From NCBI GenBank assembly GCA_023427285.1, contig JAEZBH010000358.1:1-8345 (forward strand): a stretch of DNA of 8,345 nt, written 5' to 3'. The DNA comes from Pseudomonadota bacterium (GTDB lineage: Bacteria > Pseudomonadota > Alphaproteobacteria > Sphingomonadales > Sphingomonadaceae). The notes beneath the pieces are model-generated. The model saw only the letters and a program-made list of their open reading frames with translations, was not told the origin of the DNA and did not search any database. The translations under genes and the position numbers were made by a program. This document shows positions 7,085 through 8,345 of this stretch, one piece after another. How positions within the stretch are numbered: the stretch's first letter is position 1; every line of letters starts with the position of its first letter.

Positions 7085-7120
7085 GGTTCATCCCCCGGAT
7101 TGTCGTTCGGGGGATGAACC
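7085..7120 (+). other. 13-bp stem-loop between cysQ and the downstream SDR
   Basis: GGTTCATCCCCCG (7085-7097) pairs perfectly with CGGGGGATGAACC (7108-7120) around a 10-nt loop; a G-T and an A-T pair may extend it inwards and TGA/TCA outwards. It starts 6 nt past the cysQ stop and ends just before the SDR ribosome site. No T run follows, so it is not a textbook intrinsic terminator. It could be a 3'-end stabiliser, a processing site or a partial barrier to read-through. Confidence 0.6.
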
Positions 7121-7123
7121 ATC

Positions 7124-7130
7124 AAGGAAG
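7124..7130 (+). promoter_or_regulatory. ribosome binding site that decides the second SDR start
   Basis: AAGGAAG, 7 nt before ATG 7138. It favours 7138 over the in-frame ATG at 7114, which lies inside the right arm of the hairpin. Confidence 0.6.
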
Positions 7131-7137
7131 CGATGAA

Positions 7138-7899
7138 ATGGCAGGCAGGGTTGAGGGTAAGGTTGCGTTTGTCACCGGCGGCGCAAGCGGTCTTGGCGAA
7201 GCGATGGTGCGTTTGCTGGTGGCCGAAGGCGCGCAAGTGGTGATTGCCGACATTGACGCAGAAAAGGGCGCTGCCCTTGCGCAGGAAGTCGGCGAGAATG
7301 GCCGCAAGGCCATTTTTATCTCCCTCGATGTGACCGATGAAACCGCCTGGGATCAGGCGATGGCGCACACGCTGGCGCAGTTCGGCAAGCTCAACGTGCT
7401 GGTGAACAATGCCGGCATTGCCCCTCCCGGCGACATGGACATGCCGTTCGAGCTGTGGCGCAAGGTCCTCTCCATCAACCTCGACGGCACGTTTCTCGGC
7501 ACGCGGGCCGCAATCCGCACCATCAGGCAGTGCGGCGAGCGCGGGTCGATCATCAACATTTCCTCGACCATGGGCATGACGGCAGAGCCCACCACCGCCG
7601 CCTACAGCGCCAGCAAGGGCGGCGTGCGCAACCTGACCAAGGCCGCCGCCATTCACTGCGCAACGCACAAGCTGCCGATCCGGGTCAACTCCCTGCACCC
7701 CGGCATGTGCATGACGCCTTTGGTGCGCGATTACCTCGACAAGCACCCCGGCGCGATTGATGGGCAGATCGCCTCCCACCCCATCGGCCATCTCGGCGAG
7801 CCGGAGGATATCGCCTATGGCGTGCTGTATCTGGCCTCGGATGAATCCAAGTTCGTGCTGGGGTCTGAGCTCGTGATCGACGGCGGCTATTTGATGTAA
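7138..7899 (+). CDS. NAD-dependent short-chain dehydrogenase/reductase (alcohol dehydrogenase-like SDR)
   Basis: A 253-residue classical SDR. Motifs: TGGASGLG (13-20), acidic D38 at the end of strand 2 (NAD preference), NNAG (90-93), N114, catalytic S143, Y156-S-A-S-K160, and an HPG motif (187-189) after the active site. The C-terminal stretch (GHLGEPEDIAYGVLYLAS, then ESKF..GSELVIDGGY) resembles the R-specific alcohol dehydrogenase of Lactobacillus and cyclopentanol/cyclohexanol dehydrogenases, as recalled rather than searched. It probably oxidises a secondary alcohol in the cytoplasm. It lies 59 bp after cysQ on the same strand, separated by a hairpin, so co-transcription with the cys operon is possible but unproven and a metabolic link to sulfate is not evident. 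Its product could equally serve the monooxygenase pathway at the left. Substrate unknown. Confidence 0.92.
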   Translation: MAGRVEGKVAFVTGGASGLGEAMVRLLVAEGAQVVIADIDAEKGAALAQEVGENGRKAIFISLDVTDETAWDQAMAHTLAQFGKLNVLVNNAGIAPPGDMDMPFELWRKVLSINLDGTFLGTRAAIRTIRQCGERGSIINISSTMGMTAEPTTAAYSASKGGVRNLTKAAAIHCATHKLPIRVNSLHPGMCMTPLVRDYLDKHPGAIDGQIASHPIGHLGEPEDIAYGVLYLASDESKFVLGSELVIDGGYLM

Positions 7900-7940
7900 T
7901 CTGTCAGCGGCAGAGCCCCTGACCGCGCAACACAATCGCC

Positions 7941-8010
7941 GGAGGGGAATCCTCGCCCTCCAGATGCCCCGCAGTCGCCCGGAGAAACCCGCTGGGCGCG
8001 ATCTGGAGGG
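7941..8010. repeat. nested, partly exclusive inverted repeats with GGAGGG/CCCTCC arms
   Basis: CCCTCCAGAT (7956-7965) pairs perfectly over 10 bp with ATCTGGAGGG (8001-8010). An inner pair, CGCCC (7976-7980) with GGGCG (7994-7998), lies between the arms. The CCCTCC at 7956-7961 can instead pair with GGAGGG at 7941-7946. The two foldings exclude each other. No T run follows. Confidence 0.45.
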
Positions 8011-8060
8011 GTGCCCGCCACTACCCCAGCGGAGCACGTTAAAAACCTATTGAGTGAGGG

Positions 8061-8103
8061 TTTAAACGCGATTTCAGCGCGTGAATTAAAAAGCCCATTT
8101 TTT
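8061..8103 (+). terminator. possible terminator of the second SDR
   Basis: TTTAA plus ACGCG (8061-8070) pair with CGCGT and TTAAA (8078-8082, 8086-8090), with a 3-nt bulge and a 7-nt loop. Six T follow at 8098-8103 after a 7-nt gap. The T run is further from the stem than usual, so this is a weak candidate. A second imperfect pairing (8037-8047 with 8058-8068, 9 of 11) overlaps it. Confidence 0.3.
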
Positions 8104-8107
8104 GACA

Positions 8108-8130
8108 GCCCTCATGATGAATGAGAGGGC
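8108..8130. repeat. 6-bp stem-loop
   Basis: GCCCTC (8108-8113) pairs with GAGGGC (8125-8130) around an 11-nt loop, directly after the T run at 8098-8103. It is one of the series of GAGGG-type hairpins in this intergenic region. Confidence 0.35.
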
Positions 8131-8182
8131 ACAGGGAGAGCACACGCCCCAATAACGAGCGGCCCGATAAACGAATGGGAGG

Positions 8183-8209
8183 TGCAGGAGGGTTATAGAC
8201 CCTCCTGCA
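8183..8209 (-). terminator. 11-bp perfect hairpin, possible terminator of the minus-strand gene
   Basis: TGCAGGAGGGT (8183-8193) pairs perfectly with ACCCTCCTGCA (8199-8209) around a 5-nt loop. It lies 55 nt past the stop of the partial minus-strand gene, the right place for its terminator. On the minus strand it is followed by CCTCCCATTCGTTTATC, with only a weak T content. The hairpin itself is certain; the function is moderately likely. Confidence 0.5.
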
Positions 8210-8229
8210 AACAGAAGACGACTTGCTCT

Positions 8230-8244
8230 GAAACGAGCCGTTTC
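8230..8244. repeat. 6-bp stem, 3-nt loop hairpin
   Basis: GAAACG (8230-8235) and CGTTTC (8239-8244) pair around AGC, 20 nt past the stop of the partial minus-strand gene. No T run follows on the minus strand. Confidence 0.35.
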
Positions 8245-8264
8245 CTGACCCGCGTCCTGATCGC

Positions 8265-8345
8265 TCAGTTGGCCAGCGCCTGCTCGATGGCCTCGGTCAG
8301 CAGGGGATCGTTCGGCGCGACATCCGGCGCAAAGCGGCCCACAAC
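8265..8345 (-). CDS. C-terminal end of an unidentified protein (N-terminus beyond window)
   Basis: The last 26 codons and TGA stop of a gene entering from the right edge on the minus strand. The visible end includes GRFAPDVAPNDPLLTEAIEQ and closes ALAN. Third codon positions are almost all G or C, as in the neighbouring genes, and the frame is open to the edge, so real coding is likely. I do not recognise the family. It ends in what looks like an amphipathic helix, as many cytoplasmic enzymes do. It converges with the second SDR. Confidence 0.5.
   Translation of the reverse strand, partial: VVGRFAPDVAPNDPLLTEAIEQALAN

Larger units (their letters stand above)
7900..8264. other. 365-bp convergent intergenic region, rich in inverted repeats, no gene found
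   Basis: This stretch separates a plus-strand gene end from a minus-strand gene end. No reading frame of meaningful length with a ribosome site is present; the longest ATG-started candidates seen are 13-17 codons. It holds at least six inverted repeats, listed separately where strong, and a clearly AT-richer tract at about 8038-8105. No tRNA, repeat array or insertion-sequence end was recognised. It may hold terminators for both converging genes or an undetected small RNA. Confidence 0.6.

Noticed and set aside
6991..8037. 348-codon minus-strand open frame covering the second SDR and the repeat region
   Set aside because: Antisense to a clear SDR, and its start lies in the hairpin-rich spacer with no ribosome site. 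The product is not recognisable.
8102..8107. TTGACA, a perfect -35 hexamer
   Set aside because: No -10-like sequence occurs 16-18 nt downstream, where GAGGGC lies instead, and no gene follows on that strand.
8114..8155. 13-codon plus-strand frame starting ATGATGAATGAG
   Set aside because: No ribosome site before it, very short, and it overlaps a hairpin loop.
7956..8209. CRISPR-like or insertion-sequence-like repeat array
   Set aside because: The shared GGAGGG/CCCTCC cores are only 6 bp, are irregularly spaced, and have no constant repeat length, direct-repeat target or transposase.
1..8345. A defence system, mobile element or other new multi-gene system
   Set aside because: All complete genes belong to known enzyme or regulator families and no nuclease, recombinase, toxin or phage-like protein is seen.

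Overview
The window is about 8.3 kb of GC-rich bacterial chromosome. The gene families fit an alphaproteobacterium, quite possibly a sphingomonad: a fused CysN-CysC protein, an alphaproteobacterial style of CysD, and a Baeyer-Villiger-type monooxygenase next to short-chain dehydrogenases and a LuxR-type regulator. This placement is inference; no rRNA, tRNA or other phylogenetic marker is present.

Left part (1-3337, all minus strand): a LuxR-family HTH regulator with GAF/PAS-like sensory regions (3337 to 2234), an NAD-dependent short-chain dehydrogenase (2092 to 1340), and a class B flavoprotein monooxygenase of the Baeyer-Villiger type (1232 running off the left edge). The order suggests a small catabolic module. 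The dehydrogenase would make a ketone from an alcohol, the monooxygenase would insert oxygen to give an ester or lactone, and the regulator would control both. The substrate cannot be read from the sequence.

Middle (3433-7078, plus strand): a complete sulfate-activation operon, cysD, cysNC and cysQ, joined by two 1-nt stop/start overlaps (both TGATG). CysD plus the CysN half make adenosine 5'-phosphosulfate (APS). The CysC half phosphorylates APS to PAPS. CysQ removes the by-product 3'-phosphoadenosine 5'-phosphate (PAP). The CysQ looks like the mycobacterial type. PAPS reductase and sulfite reductase are not in the window.

Right part: a second NAD-type short-chain dehydrogenase (7138-7899, plus strand) lies 59 bp after cysQ, behind a strong 13-bp hairpin. 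A 365-bp non-coding stretch follows (7900-8264), unusually rich in inverted repeats, several sharing a GGAGGG/CCCTCC core. It separates this gene from the last 26 codons of an unidentified minus-strand gene that enters from the right edge.

There is no mobile element, CRISPR array, RNA gene or obvious new defence or metabolic system. The items most worth a second look are the RNA-level structures (the hairpin inside cysQ, the cysQ-SDR hairpin, and the hairpin-rich convergent region) and the unassigned substrate of the monooxygenase/dehydrogenase cluster.
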